DNA from: a virus
Virus record (IMG/VR): IMGVR_UViG_3300005528_003595
Location: 1-30,068 of that record
Strand: one strand, 5' to 3'
DNA: 30,068 nucleotides
Under the pieces are notes generated by a model, which was given only the letters and a program-made list of their open reading frames with translations, was not told where the DNA came from and searched no databases. The position numbers and the translations under genes were made by a program. Positions 1 through 6,907 of the stretch are shown one piece after another. Numbering within the stretch: the first letter of the stretch is position 1; each line of letters begins with the position of its first letter.

Positions 1-2
1 AT

Positions 3-623
3 GGAGACGCTGGCGAAAGGCCTATCACAGAAGACTACCCAACGTGGCCAGTAAATCCGTATGGCCACAGCAAGTTGATGATTGAACAAATGCTCTCTTG
101 GGCCGACACTGCACACGGCCTGCGTTCAGCATGCTTGCGGTATTTCAATGCAGCAGGAGCAGATCCCAAGGGCGTGCTGGGAGAGAGTCACCATCCAGAA
201 ACACATCTCATTCCGTTGTGTATTGACGCAGCATTGGGTCGTAGAGATGCCCTTGTGATCTTTGGTGATGACTACCCCACTCCCGATGGCACCTGCGTGA
301 GAGATTATGTGCATGTGGAGGACTTGGCCCGGGCGCATTTGGCTTGCGTGCCGCAGCTTCACCAAGGCAGCTTCAAGCTCAATCTAGGCACCGCTCACGG
401 CTACAGTGTTCGCCAGGTAATTGATGCTGTTGAGCGTGTCACTGGGGTTAAGGTTCCTCACAAAGTAGGTAAGAGACGAGAGGGCGATCCAGCTGTGCTT
501 GTTGCCAACAGCATGGCGGCACAAAGACTCCTAGCTTGGCAACCGCAAATGAGTGATCTCGACACATTGGTTGCCTCAGCATACAAATGGCGGCTCGCAC
601 GCCCAAAGGGATACAACACATGA
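3..623 (+). CDS. galE: UDP-glucose 4-epimerase, C-terminal part (5' end outside window)
   Basis: Interconverts UDP-glucose and UDP-galactose using bound NAD in the cytoplasm. The frame is open from base 3, so 206 residues of a normally ~330-340-residue short-chain dehydrogenase-fold enzyme are present. The fragment opens near the catalytic motif NPYGHSK, which carries the Tyr-x-x-x-Lys pair at fragment residues 20 and 24, and goes on through the GalE signatures RYFNAAGADP, VRDYVHVEDLARAHL and NLGTAHGYSV. The N-terminal NAD-binding GxxGxxG region lies upstream of the window. The stop overlaps the next start by 4 bases (ATGA), so the two genes are translationally coupled. In phages such enzymes usually supply sugars for modification of DNA, virion or host envelope; which applies here is not visible. 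A related NDP-sugar epimerase specificity cannot be excluded. Confidence 0.93.
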   Translation, partial: GDAGERPITEDYPTWPVNPYGHSKLMIEQMLSWADTAHGLRSACLRYFNAAGADPKGVLGESHHPETHLIPLCIDAALGRRDALVIFGDDYPTPDGTCVRDYVHVEDLARAHLACVPQLHQGSFKLNLGTAHGYSVRQVIDAVERVTGVKVPHKVGKRREGDPAVLVANSMAAQRLLAWQPQMSDLDTLVASAYKWRLARPKGYNT

Positions 624-856
624 TTCGCTGGATTTCACAAAAAATCACACAACAAAATCAATGGTATGATAGCTTGAGTGAGAGCAACAAGCGCCTAAGG
701 TTCCTGCTGTTTCTCACGCCTATGCTTGCTGGTTTCACATTGGATCTCTATTGGGTGATCCTGTTTTCAGGCAATCCCATGTTTACCTACCTTGCATGGG
801 GTTTGATGGCCTTGTGGCGCATACCTTACGTCATCAGGCAGCGACAACGGCGTTGA
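620..856 (+). CDS. small two-helix membrane protein, unknown function
   Basis: A 78-residue protein not recognised as any named family. A polar N-terminus rich in Gln and Ser (residues 1-25) is followed by two hydrophobic segments at about residues 27-49 and 54-71 and a very basic tail (RQRQRR), so it probably sits in the inner membrane with the tail in the cytoplasm. The start chosen is the ATG overlapping the epimerase stop (ATGA). A longer in-frame start at 587 would overlap the epimerase gene by 37 bases and is less likely. Its TGA stop is embedded in the -35 box (TTGACA) of the promoter for the next gene. Confidence 0.7.
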   Translation: MIRWISQKITQQNQWYDSLSESNKRLRFLLFLTPMLAGFTLDLYWVILFSGNPMFTYLAWGLMALWRIPYVIRQRQRR

Positions 857-880
857 CATACGCCCAAACTGTTTTACAGT
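853..880 (+). promoter_or_regulatory. sigma-70-like promoter, 16-base spacer, for the gene at 904
   Basis: TTGACA at 853-858 and TACAGT at 875-880, separated by 16 bases. The predicted start near 887 gives a short leader holding AGGAG at 892-896, 7 bases before the ATG at 904. A palindrome, AACTGT-TTT-ACAGTT (867-881), covers the -10 box and could be an operator. Confidence 0.65.
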
Positions 881-903
881 TGCCTTGTAACAGGAGTTTT
901 ACC

Positions 904-1281
904 ATGCGAATCACAGTTCCATTCTCTCCAGGCTATACCTTTTGGAGCCCTCGGGTTCTCAATCGTAGTGAGCTGATCACTATCACACATGAGGGTAAAG
1001 AATATTCCCGCCGGGAAGAAACCCTCCAAATCAGTGCAAAGCAAAAAGAAATTACTCGAGTGGAAATTTCTCTGGACAAAACTGGAGAGCCTGAGTTTCG
1101 CTATTGGGGCGAAACAGTTGGCAAGAAAAATGGTTGGGATGCACTTGTTGATCCTCACTCGGGTTTCACCAATGAAAAAGATGCACTGGATTTTGCTCGA
1201 CATTGGCGGGCCACACAATGCACAGAGTACTTTGGTGGTCCAGTTGGCGAGCCCGGCTTTGAAAATCCCGCAGATGAGTGA
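904..1281 (+). CDS. hypothetical protein, 125 residues
   Basis: Not recognised. The ATG at 904 is chosen over an in-frame start at 751 because AGGAG (892-896) sits 7 bases upstream and because the longer form would run through the promoter and most of the previous gene. The product looks soluble and mixed alpha/beta, with many charged residues and no membrane segment or signal peptide. The first third (residues 1-40) is rich in Ser, Thr and aromatic residues, and the C-terminus is acidic and Gly/Pro-rich. Its own promoter stands just upstream. The stop overlaps the start of the next gene by 8 bases, so a run of small co-transcribed genes begins here. Confidence 0.7.
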   Translation: MRITVPFSPGYTFWSPRVLNRSELITITHEGKEYSRREETLQISAKQKEITRVEISLDKTGEPEFRYWGETVGKKNGWDALVDPHSGFTNEKDALDFARHWRATQCTEYFGGPVGEPGFENPADE

Positions 1282-1474
1282 AGAAGTCATCAACTATGTG
1301 ATTGGGCGCCCATGGGACAGCAGAGATCCCCACAATCTCTGTGTGTATTACTTGCAGGGTGAGATTCATCGTGGTACAATAGCTGATGCAATGCAGACAC
1401 TGGAGCGTGTGCACAATGCCAATCCTGGGTTTGAGTATGCAGTATATGAGGTATTTTATCGAAAGCTGAGCTGA
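1274..1474 (+). CDS. hypothetical small protein, 66 residues
   Basis: Begins MSEEVINYVIGRPWD and ends within YEVFYRKLS. Not recognised. The ATG at 1274 overlaps the end of the previous gene by 8 bases, and the ribosome-binding site is poor (the start follows CCCGCAG), which fits translational coupling. The frame is open much further upstream, but there it is antiphase to the better-supported gene at 904, so the short form is preferred. The composition suggests a small soluble alpha/beta protein: a strand (LCVYYLQGEIH), a helix (IADAMQTLERVHNA), then a strand (YAVYEVFYR). Confidence 0.6.
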   Translation: MSEEVINYVIGRPWDSRDPHNLCVYYLQGEIHRGTIADAMQTLERVHNANPGFEYAVYEVFYRKLS

Positions 1475-1483
1475 AGAGAGTCG

Positions 1484-1780
1484 GTGCCAAAAGACGTTGA
1501 GACTTGTTGTATCTTTGAGTTTCCTATGGGAGGTGTCACCAGTTGGGTAGTGCGTCTGCCCAACAGCACTAATGGGCATGAACAGAGGGTAGTCAACTGG
1601 CTCATTCAGAGATTTGGCATGGACGATCACGAATACTGGACCAAAATCTTCACCAAAAAAGACTCAGCCTCCACCAGCATTTGGAAACGCGGCAGCCTCT
1701 GCACCTATGTGTATCAGGAATACTGGTTCACTAACAGAGACGATGCTCTTGAGACTTATTTGGTTTTTTCACAAATTTGA
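1484..1780 (+). CDS. hypothetical protein, 98 residues
   Basis: Not recognised. The start is a GTG at 1484, with the purine-rich GAAGAGAG about 4 bases upstream as a modest Shine-Dalgarno site. It lies 9 bases after the previous stop. The protein is rich in aromatic residues and Thr (EYWTK, YVYQEYWFTNRDDALETY). The C-terminal pattern FTNRDDALETYLVF resembles the FTNEKDALDFARHW end-piece of the protein at 904, so the two may be distant relatives or share a short motif. No membrane segment or catalytic motif is visible. Confidence 0.6.
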   Translation: MPKDVETCCIFEFPMGGVTSWVVRLPNSTNGHEQRVVNWLIQRFGMDDHEYWTKIFTKKDSASTSIWKRGSLCTYVYQEYWFTNRDDALETYLVFSQI

Positions 1781-1790
1781 AAGGAAAGCA

Positions 1791-2447
1791 ATGTTAGATA
1801 CAATGGCTGAGGTTATGCAAACCGCATATGCTCGTGGCTGGATCACCACACGAGACGGCAATGTGAGTTTGCGCAGGCAGGTGCAGAACTGCATGTATAT
1901 CACCCCCACTGGGGTAAGGAAGCAAGCGCTCACCAGTGAGAGCATGATCAAGCTCTACTTCACAGAAGATCCCATGAGCCCAGATGCATGGAGCAGGATG
2001 CGGCGTGCCGATGATCCTTACCAGCAGCGGATTATTGGGCTGCGACCCAGTGGGGAACTGCCATTCCACTATTGGCTGCAAGTGAACACTCCCACCTCAA
2101 ATCGAGTTGTGCTGCATCTGCACCCCACCCACATTGTTGCTGCCATGTATGCTGGTATGGACCTACAGAAGATTGTACGAGATTTTCCTGAGCTGGAGAA
2201 CCACACCACAGTTGGCCCAACAGTAGGCAAGGTGCAAGCTCAAAGCACTGACTTGGGTAGGGCTGTTGCTGAGGCATTTGATGTGAAAGAGGACGGCAGC
2301 ATCAACAGCCACATCATTGGTTTGCACATGCATGGTGTTGTGGCAGTGGATGTGGATCCTTGGCTGGCTTATGGTCACATCGAGCGACTGAACCACGTGT
2401 GCGAGATCGTGCTGGCTGCTGGTGGATATCGCAACCAAAATGGTTAA
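1791..2447 (+). CDS. class II aldolase/epimerase-like (fuculose-phosphate aldolase family) enzyme
   Basis: The family cleaves or epimerises sugar phosphates using a zinc ion held by three histidines. The 218 residues match the usual ~210-230 for the fold. Family marks in order: GNVSLR (23-28) and ITPTG (37-41) in the substrate-phosphate loops, SGELPFH with the candidate catalytic Glu89, HLHPTH with zinc ligands His109 and His111, and LHMHGVVAV with the third ligand His181. All expected metal ligands are therefore kept. The insert at residues 61-85 (PDAWSRMRRADDPYQQR) is unusual. The start is the ATG at 1791, preceded by a strong AAGGAAAG 3 bases upstream; earlier in-frame ATGs lie inside the previous gene. 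With the epimerase upstream it suggests a sugar pathway. The substrate is unknown. Confidence 0.85.
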   Translation: MLDTMAEVMQTAYARGWITTRDGNVSLRRQVQNCMYITPTGVRKQALTSESMIKLYFTEDPMSPDAWSRMRRADDPYQQRIIGLRPSGELPFHYWLQVNTPTSNRVVLHLHPTHIVAAMYAGMDLQKIVRDFPELENHTTVGPTVGKVQAQSTDLGRAVAEAFDVKEDGSINSHIIGLHMHGVVAVDVDPWLAYGHIERLNHVCEIVLAAGGYRNQNG

Positions 2448-2709
2448 CACTGAAAACAAGCGGCGCATGGCAGTGAACTGGTTTTATGACCATTTCAATG
2501 TTGTGGCCACCAGTGTAGATCGCGATGCTGATGTCATCACAATTCAAATGCCCTGGGCTGAAATGGTACATTTGGCTGAAGATTTGTATGATCAATATCA
2601 GGAGCAATTTTTGTGTAGTCAACACAAGGATTTGAAAGAAGAATATCAGCGGTATAAAGCACTCTTGTATTTGATCAAAAGCTTGACTGATCCCAAACTA
2701 AGCGTATAA
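2440..2709 (+). CDS. hypothetical protein, 89 residues
   Basis: Not recognised. A helical, acidic protein with a Tyr/Gln/Glu-rich middle (residues 45-75). The ATG at 2440 overlaps the aldolase stop by 8 bases; an in-frame GTG at 2422 is the alternative. There is no good Shine-Dalgarno site, so coupling to the aldolase gene is likely. The last codons hold the -35 box (TTGACT) of the promoter that serves the AAA ATPase gene. Confidence 0.6.
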   Translation: MVNTENKRRMAVNWFYDHFNVVATSVDRDADVITIQMPWAEMVHLAEDLYDQYQEQFLCSQHKDLKEEYQRYKALLYLIKSLTDPKLSV

Positions 2710-2710
2710 C
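2683..2710 (+). promoter_or_regulatory. sigma-70-like promoter, 16-base spacer, for the AAA ATPase gene
   Basis: TTGACT at 2683-2688 and TATAAC at 2705-2710 with a 16-base spacer. The predicted start near 2717 leaves a ~27-base leader containing AGGA (2732-2735) before the ATG at 2744. Confidence 0.65.
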
Positions 2711-2743
2711 AACTGAACATCAGCTTTGTAGTCAGGAAAACAC

Positions 2744-3844
2744 ATGTTTGAAACTGTAGATTTTGGTATCCGTGACGACCATTTTGGCCATGGCCTTTGC
2801 AACAAGGTGCGCTTGGATTTTCTCCGGGAACAAAGTGGCAAGAGCATGGTGGTGTGTAGGGCGGTGAAGTTGGAAATGCGCCGGAACATTGTAGACATTT
2901 TCAAATCCATGGAAAGCCTGCTCAACAAAACCTTTCCTGAGGCTCATGGCTCATGGAGTTTTGTGCAGGTTGATCCTGATTACTGGATGGTGAAGAATGA
3001 ATACATGTTCATCGTTGGTGAGCAGCGGAGCTCCAACAGCCGGAAAAGTTGGGGCTACGAGGAAGGCGGCGTTCGTGTAAATCGTGCCACAATTGAAGCT
3101 TATGGTGCACCTGACAGCGTGGACCAGCTGATGACTGCTGTTGAAGACGCATTTCAGGATCGCACCTTCACCAAAATCACTTGGTATTACAAGGATGGCA
3201 ATCAGGTGGACTACCGCAGCCTGTATGTGGATCAAGACAATCGCATCCAAAACAGCTTCTATCCATGGTTTACCCAGGGTGTGGATGCGTTTATTGACGA
3301 CTATTTGAACAGCACTGCTACGGTGCTGCTTCTGTATGGTCCTCCTGGAACTGGCAAAACCAGCTTCCTGAAGCATTTGATTTGCAGCCGGCGGATGAAT
3401 GCTATTGTGAGCTATGATGAAGACATCTTGCGCGATGATCGCTTTTTCATCGACTTCCTGGCAGATGATGAGCACAACATCATGATTATAGAGGACGCTG
3501 ACCTGCTGCTGAGCAACAGGGAAAGCGAGCAAAACAAGATCATGAGCAAGTTCCTGAATGTCAGCGATGGCATTGTTAAGGTTGCGAGCAAAAAGATGGT
3601 GTTCACGACCAACATCAGCCAAATGAGCAAGGTAGATCCAGCACTGCTGCGCAAGGGGCGTTGCTACGCGGCTGTGGAGTTCCGGAGCATGAGTCCAAGT
3701 GAGGCTGCACTTGCGGCTGAAGCTGCTGGTGAACCTTCGCAGAACTGGAACAACAAAGAGCGGTGGACACTAAGCGAAGTGTTCAACCGTGACATTGACA
3801 CTGCCGAGACGCAAAAGCAGGTTGGATTTGGCTTCCGGGTTTGA
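2744..3844 (+). CDS. AAA+ ATPase, BCS1-like
   Basis: A 366-residue protein whose C-terminal half (about 165-320) is an AAA+ module. It has Walker A GPPGTGKT (199-206), Walker B IMIIED (246-251, the hhhhED form typical of BCS1-like ATPases), sensor-1 Asn290 in FTTN, and a likely arginine finger in LLRKGRCY (301-308). The N-terminal ~165 residues match nothing I recognise and probably provide substrate recognition. BCS1-type AAA proteins act as hexameric unfoldases or translocases; the phage versions have no firm role. It follows its own TTGACT-N16-TATAAC promoter. The start at 2744 has CAGGAAAAC upstream. Nothing here suggests the replication clamp loader: sequence order and length differ from T4 gp44. 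Confidence 0.85.
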   Translation: MFETVDFGIRDDHFGHGLCNKVRLDFLREQSGKSMVVCRAVKLEMRRNIVDIFKSMESLLNKTFPEAHGSWSFVQVDPDYWMVKNEYMFIVGEQRSSNSRKSWGYEEGGVRVNRATIEAYGAPDSVDQLMTAVEDAFQDRTFTKITWYYKDGNQVDYRSLYVDQDNRIQNSFYPWFTQGVDAFIDDYLNSTATVLLLYGPPGTGKTSFLKHLICSRRMNAIVSYDEDILRDDRFFIDFLADDEHNIMIIEDADLLLSNRESEQNKIMSKFLNVSDGIVKVASKKMVFTTNISQMSKVDPALLRKGRCYAAVEFRSMSPSEAALAAEAAGEPSQNWNNKERWTLSEVFNRDIDTAETQKQVGFGFRV

Positions 3845-3858
3845 AAATGCAAGGAAAC

Positions 3859-3866
3859 CATAAATA
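3859..3866 (+). promoter_or_regulatory. T4-type late promoter CATAAATA
   Basis: CATAAATA differs at one position from T4 TATAAATA. It lies in the gap after the ATPase gene, 24 bases before the ATG at 3890. The predicted start near 3872 leaves room for the AAGGCAGG ribosome-binding site at 3880-3887. Confidence 0.65.
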
Positions 3867-3889
3867 ACAGACTACTACCAAGGCAGGCA

Positions 3890-4087
3890 ATGAAAACACT
3901 AGCATTAATACTTGTTGCATATGTAGGTGCATTGTGCGCTTTTGCTGCTAGTGGATTTCTTGCCTCCTGGGTATATCAATTAAATGGATGTTTGTGGACC
4001 TCAAGCGGTGTGTTTGGGGTCAGTTTTTTGGCTATAGTTACTGGATTTGCAGGTGCAGTTGCTGGCTTAGTGGACTGGTTTCGTTGA
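3890..4087 (+). CDS. small two-helix membrane protein under a late promoter
   Basis: A 65-residue protein, not recognised by sequence. It has two hydrophobic segments: residues 3-28, beginning MKTLALILVAY after a single Lys, and residues 40-62, which is rich in Gly and Ala. A short polar turn (YQLNGCLWTSS) joins them, and it ends in WFR. The first segment could alternatively be a signal peptide. AAGGCAGG precedes the ATG by 2-3 bases, and a late promoter sits 24 bases upstream. Size and topology resemble class II holins, but no lysis enzyme is adjacent, so the role is open. The TGA stop lies inside the TTGACA box of the next promoter. Confidence 0.7.
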   Translation: MKTLALILVAYVGALCAFAASGFLASWVYQLNGCLWTSSGVFGVSFLAIVTGFAGAVAGLVDWFR

Positions 4088-4111
4088 CAGCCTGAGATTT
4101 CATGCTATAGT
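4084..4111 (+). promoter_or_regulatory. sigma-70-like promoter, 16-base spacer, for the kinase-phosphatase gene
   Basis: TTGACA at 4084-4089 and TATAGT at 4106-4111, spacer 16. Only 5 bases (TAAGC) separate the -10 box from the ATG at 4117, so transcription should begin at or within a base or two of the start codon. The -35 box contains the stop codon of the preceding gene. Confidence 0.7.
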
Positions 4112-4122
4112 TAAGCATGAAA
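4098..4122 (+). promoter_or_regulatory. hairpin burying the start codon of the kinase-phosphatase gene
   Basis: TTTCATGCT (4098-4106) and AGCATGAAA (4114-4122) are perfect complements, 9 pairs with a 7-base loop. The ATG (4117-4119) is in the 3' arm and the -10 box (4106-4111) spans the arm-loop junction. RNA reading through from upstream would fold the start codon away; RNA begun at the local promoter lacks the 5' arm. Confidence 0.6.
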
Positions 4123-5349
4123 AAGATACCATTACACAGTCTTGTGATTTTAGTTGGCCCCAACAGCAGCGGAAAAAGCAGTTGGGCACAAAAATATTTT
4201 CCTTCTCATGAAATCATCAGTATTTCAGCTCTAAAGAAGCAGCTGACAGGTAGCAGCAATACTCAAGATATTCTCCCTAGTATTTGGCAAGAACTATATC
4301 GCAGAGCAGATGTGGCTTTGGCTCATGGCCAACGTGTAGTTGTAGATGCAACTAACTTGAAAGACAGTGATAGGCAAACCCTACTGGCTATTGCAGAAAA
4401 GTATGGCGTAGAGGCTTTTATCAAAACTTTTGACGTGGACTGGCAAACATTGCAGGAGTATGCAGGGCCTTGCTCTGATCAAGAGGCTTTGCGCAGAAGT
4501 TTCAGTCTATGGAAAAATGTCCAGGCGCACGTAATGAATGGGGATCGAGGTACTGCCTCAATACTTTCTGGCCAAGAATCCATAGTGGATTTCCCACAAC
4601 AATTGAAAACAAGCAAGATCCTTGCTGTGGGAGACGTGCATGGCAATTTTACAGGAATGCAACAGGCGTTGCAATGCGCAGAGCAACAGCAAGCAACAAT
4701 CGTGTGGCTGGGCGACGTCGTGGATTATGGGCCCAGCAATCTCAAATGTTTGAAGTTGGCATATGAAACTGTGCGCGATGGGCAGGCATTTATGATCTGG
4801 GGCAATCATGAACGAAAGATTGACAGATGGATAAGAAGTGATTTTGGTGAAAACTTCAACGGCAAGCTCAGTGAGGCAAATTTAACCACTATTCGAGAAA
4901 TCAACAGCCTAAATGAAAGCCGTAAGAGAAAGTTTCTGGCAGCTTGGACTGCTTTGCGTAACTGGAGTTTCAACCATTTAGTTATTGATAAATTTTTGTT
5001 TACACATGGTGCTGCAACACATGCAATGTGGGCAAACAACCAGCGCCGGCTCCAAGGGGTTTGTGCCAATATGGCTTATTTTGGTGAAGTAGACACTGTG
5101 TCCCCAACCAGAGGTGACGGATATCCTAACCGAATTTGGGATTGGGTGCAACATATCCCTTGTGATCATACAGTAGTAGTGGGTCATGACTGGCTGGATA
5201 GGGTATCATATAACGTAGTGGAAAAAGCCAATGCCCGAGGCGGTAAGGCATATGTCACAGATTGTGGCAGCAGCAAGGGTGGACGTCTAGGCTCACTTTT
5301 TATTGATCTTGAAAGCAACGAAGTCTTGCCCTACTATTTTGACAGTTAA
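4117..5349 (+). CDS. pnkp: two-domain polynucleotide kinase-phosphatase (end-healing enzyme)
   Basis: A 410-residue protein joining a P-loop kinase to a calcineurin-like metallophosphatase, in the order of the first two domains of bacterial Pnkp. Kinase: Walker A GPNSSGKS (14-21) and VVDATN (75-80). Phosphatase, with metal ligands in GDVHGN (172-177), GDVVDYGP (199-206), GNHE (229-232), THG (296-298) and GHDW (356-359). Bacterial Pnkp adds 5'-phosphate and removes 2',3'-phosphates to prepare broken RNA for ligation. The third Pnkp domain, an adenylyltransferase/ligase, is absent, so a partner ligase would have to be encoded elsewhere. The substrate could instead be a small phosphoester, since PrpE/ApaH-type phosphatases share these motifs. 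The start is fixed by the P-loop position. There is no Shine-Dalgarno site, and the ATG lies in a hairpin next to its own promoter. Confidence 0.82.
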   Translation: MKKIPLHSLVILVGPNSSGKSSWAQKYFPSHEIISISALKKQLTGSSNTQDILPSIWQELYRRADVALAHGQRVVVDATNLKDSDRQTLLAIAEKYGVEAFIKTFDVDWQTLQEYAGPCSDQEALRRSFSLWKNVQAHVMNGDRGTASILSGQESIVDFPQQLKTSKILAVGDVHGNFTGMQQALQCAEQQQATIVWLGDVVDYGPSNLKCLKLAYETVRDGQAFMIWGNHERKIDRWIRSDFGENFNGKLSEANLTTIREINSLNESRKRKFLAAWTALRNWSFNHLVIDKFLFTHGAATHAMWANNQRRLQGVCANMAYFGEVDTVSPTRGDGYPNRIWDWVQHIPCDHTVVVGHDWLDRVSYNVVEKANARGGKAYVTDCGSSKGGRLGSLFIDLESNEVLPYYFDS

Positions 5350-5366
5350 ATATCATAGCAGATAAA
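5339..5366 (+). promoter_or_regulatory. sigma-70-like promoter, 16-base spacer, for the HNH gene
   Basis: TTGACA at 5339-5344, inside the last codons of the kinase-phosphatase gene, and GATAAA at 5361-5366, spacer 16. An overlapping GTTAAATA (5345-5352), 26 bases before the ATG, could also act as a weak late promoter. Confidence 0.5.
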
Positions 5367-5377
5367 AAAGGTGTGTT

Positions 5378-5959
5378 ATGAATGCCACATTGGTACTCAA
5401 TGCTGATTACAGTCCCTTGGGTGTAGCTCCTTTGAGCGCACTCAACTGGAAAGAAGCCATCAAGCTGATTTATCTTTCTCAAGTGGATGTTATAGAGCAA
5501 TACTCTGATTGGTTTGTGCATAGTCCCAGTGTTACGATGCAAGTACCCAGTGTAGTTGTTTCAAAAACTTATGTTAAATCCAGCCGGAGTGTGAAGTTCA
5601 ATAAACAAAATTTGTGCATAAGAGACAACTACACTTGCCAGTATTGTAATCAAATATTTGACATCAAAAGTCTAACCATTGAGCACGTGATCCCCCGCTG
5701 CCATGGAGGCAAAACAACTTGGACCAATGTCACTATGGCATGCAGCAGATGTAACACACGGAAAGGCCATCGCTTGGACGTGCATCCGCAACGGTTGCCT
5801 TACAAACCCAGCATTGGCGAAATCATAAGCAAGGTCAAAAAACAGCCTGTGATTGTTCCCAACAGCAACTGGATTCCTTACATTGGCTGGTCGCCAAGTT
5901 TGGTTTCAGTGCGCGAACCTTATAAAAATATTGACAAGGTTGTTGAAAGACAAACATAG
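5378..5959 (+). CDS. HNH endonuclease
   Basis: A 193-residue protein of the stand-alone HNH type found in phages and bacteria. The N-terminal part (LNADYSPLG, residues 7-15; LSALNWKEAIKLIYL, 19-33; VPSVVVSKTYVK, 56-67) is the conserved leader of this subfamily. The nuclease follows: zinc knuckle CQYC (87-90), EHVIPR with the catalytic His103, HGG (109-111), Asn117, and the second knuckle CSRCN (122-126) before KGHR. It cuts or nicks DNA. Members serve as homing endonucleases or in DNA packaging, and here the role is not clear: it is not adjacent to a terminase and does not visibly interrupt a gene. AAAAAAGG lies 6 bases before the ATG at 5378, and a promoter overlaps the end of the previous gene. 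Confidence 0.9.
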   Translation: MNATLVLNADYSPLGVAPLSALNWKEAIKLIYLSQVDVIEQYSDWFVHSPSVTMQVPSVVVSKTYVKSSRSVKFNKQNLCIRDNYTCQYCNQIFDIKSLTIEHVIPRCHGGKTTWTNVTMACSRCNTRKGHRLDVHPQRLPYKPSIGEIISKVKKQPVIVPNSNWIPYIGWSPSLVSVREPYKNIDKVVERQT

Positions 5960-5984
5960 TCTTATAACCTATAGGAGAATATTG

Positions 5985-6209
5985 ATGAGCGAAACACTAG
6001 AGGAAAAAACTCCTCCCCCAGGCGCATCTGGCGCAACTGAAATCACCATTACAGATTTGAAGAACGTACTGGTTCTTATTGATCTTTGTACCCAACGCGG
6101 GGCCTTTCGTGGCCCAGAGCTTAGTTCCGTTGCTGGACTATATGACAAAATTCAAAGCTTTGTTGGTGTAGCTGAAGAAGGCAAAAACACCAGCCCCACA
6201 GGCATTTAA
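5985..6209 (+). CDS. small phage protein of unknown function, 74 residues
   Basis: No named function. A Pro/Glu-rich N-terminus (MSETLEEKTPPPGASG) precedes a compact helical core with LKNVLVLIDLCTQRGAFRG (residues 26-44) and ELSSVAGLYDKIQSFVG (46-62). The core pattern (two helices around 'D-x-x-x-QRGAF+') resembles short proteins I associate with aquatic T4-like phages, but I cannot name the family. AGGAG (5973-5977) lies 7 bases before the ATG at 5985, which rules out the longer in-frame start at 5853 inside the HNH gene. The next gene starts 11 bases later with its own strong ribosome-binding site, so the two are probably co-expressed. Confidence 0.75.
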   Translation: MSETLEEKTPPPGASGATEITITDLKNVLVLIDLCTQRGAFRGPELSSVAGLYDKIQSFVGVAEEGKNTSPTGI

Positions 6210-6220
6210 GGAGTACATTT

Positions 6221-6898
6221 ATGTTTGACAACATGTATCGTCACACAGGACAACTCAACAACACAGGCAAAAATGTTGTAGTTGTGTTTATGCAATTACC
6301 TGAAGATCCAGCCCATGCTTTAGTAATTGATACAGATGCTTTGCCAGATATGTATAATGAAGCTCTCCGCAAGGTTGTTGAAAGCACAGAAGGACAGCAG
6401 GCCAAGAATCTGGCTGACGTTTTGGCACGCCGACCCAGCCCTGACGGCAGCTCAACAAGCATGCTGGTTAAGTTTCATCAAAGCAATAGGCTTCAAAAAA
6501 CACCAGTAACCAACGTAACAATGGTTCCTCGTAGAGGCGTTCGTTGGCCACTTACTGACGTTATCTCAGCTATGTCATCCCAAGAAACTGTGCCACAAGG
6601 GTTTGATGATCTTGATCCTGAAACCAAGGCTATGGTTGCTGCTGATCTCAAGAAGTTCAATGTTCATGCAGTGAATTCCGAAAATGAAAACACTGGTGCC
6701 ACTAGAGCACAAGCTGCTAATCTATTGGAAATGGCTCGCATGCTTGAGATGGATGCTCATAGCAAGAGAGAGCAAGCTTATCGTATTGATCCCAGTTTGA
6801 AGCCCAGTAAAAAAGCACAGCCAACTGCCCCTGTGGTGGAAGAAGCAACCTCAGCACCTCCTCCGAAAAAAACCAGCAAGGTCAAACAAGCTGGCTAA
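6221..6898 (+). CDS. phage protein of unknown function with Pro/Lys-rich tail, 225 residues
   Basis: Not assignable to a named function. The N-terminal domain (about 1-125) is well folded in appearance, with a central strand VVVVFMQLPEDP (19-30) and NVTMVPRRGVRWPLTDVI (98-115). A helical stretch (130-190, DLDPETKAMVAADLKKF and ANLLEMARMLEMDAHSKREQAY) follows. The last ~30 residues are a disordered Pro/Ala/Lys-rich tail (PTAPVVEEATSAPPPKKTSK), common in virion or DNA-associated proteins. AAGGAG stands 7 bases before the ATG. It lies 11 bases after the previous small gene, which suggests a two-gene unit. It is followed by a hairpin that controls the next gene. Confidence 0.8.
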   Translation: MFDNMYRHTGQLNNTGKNVVVVFMQLPEDPAHALVIDTDALPDMYNEALRKVVESTEGQQAKNLADVLARRPSPDGSSTSMLVKFHQSNRLQKTPVTNVTMVPRRGVRWPLTDVISAMSSQETVPQGFDDLDPETKAMVAADLKKFNVHAVNSENENTGATRAQAANLLEMARMLEMDAHSKREQAYRIDPSLKPSKKAQPTAPVVEEATSAPPPKKTSKVKQAG

Positions 6899-6907
6899 CA
6901 TAAAAAT

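Noticed and set aside
2951-3622. 223-codon minus-strand ORF opposite the AAA ATPase gene
   Set aside because: The plus-strand frame carries full Walker and sensor motifs; the opposite frame shows no family pattern or start signal.
5931-5960. TTGACA (5931-5936) with CATAGT (5955-5960) as a promoter for the gene at 5985
   Set aside because: The spacer is 18 bases, unlike the strict 16 of the others, and the -35 is inside coding sequence; too weak to list.
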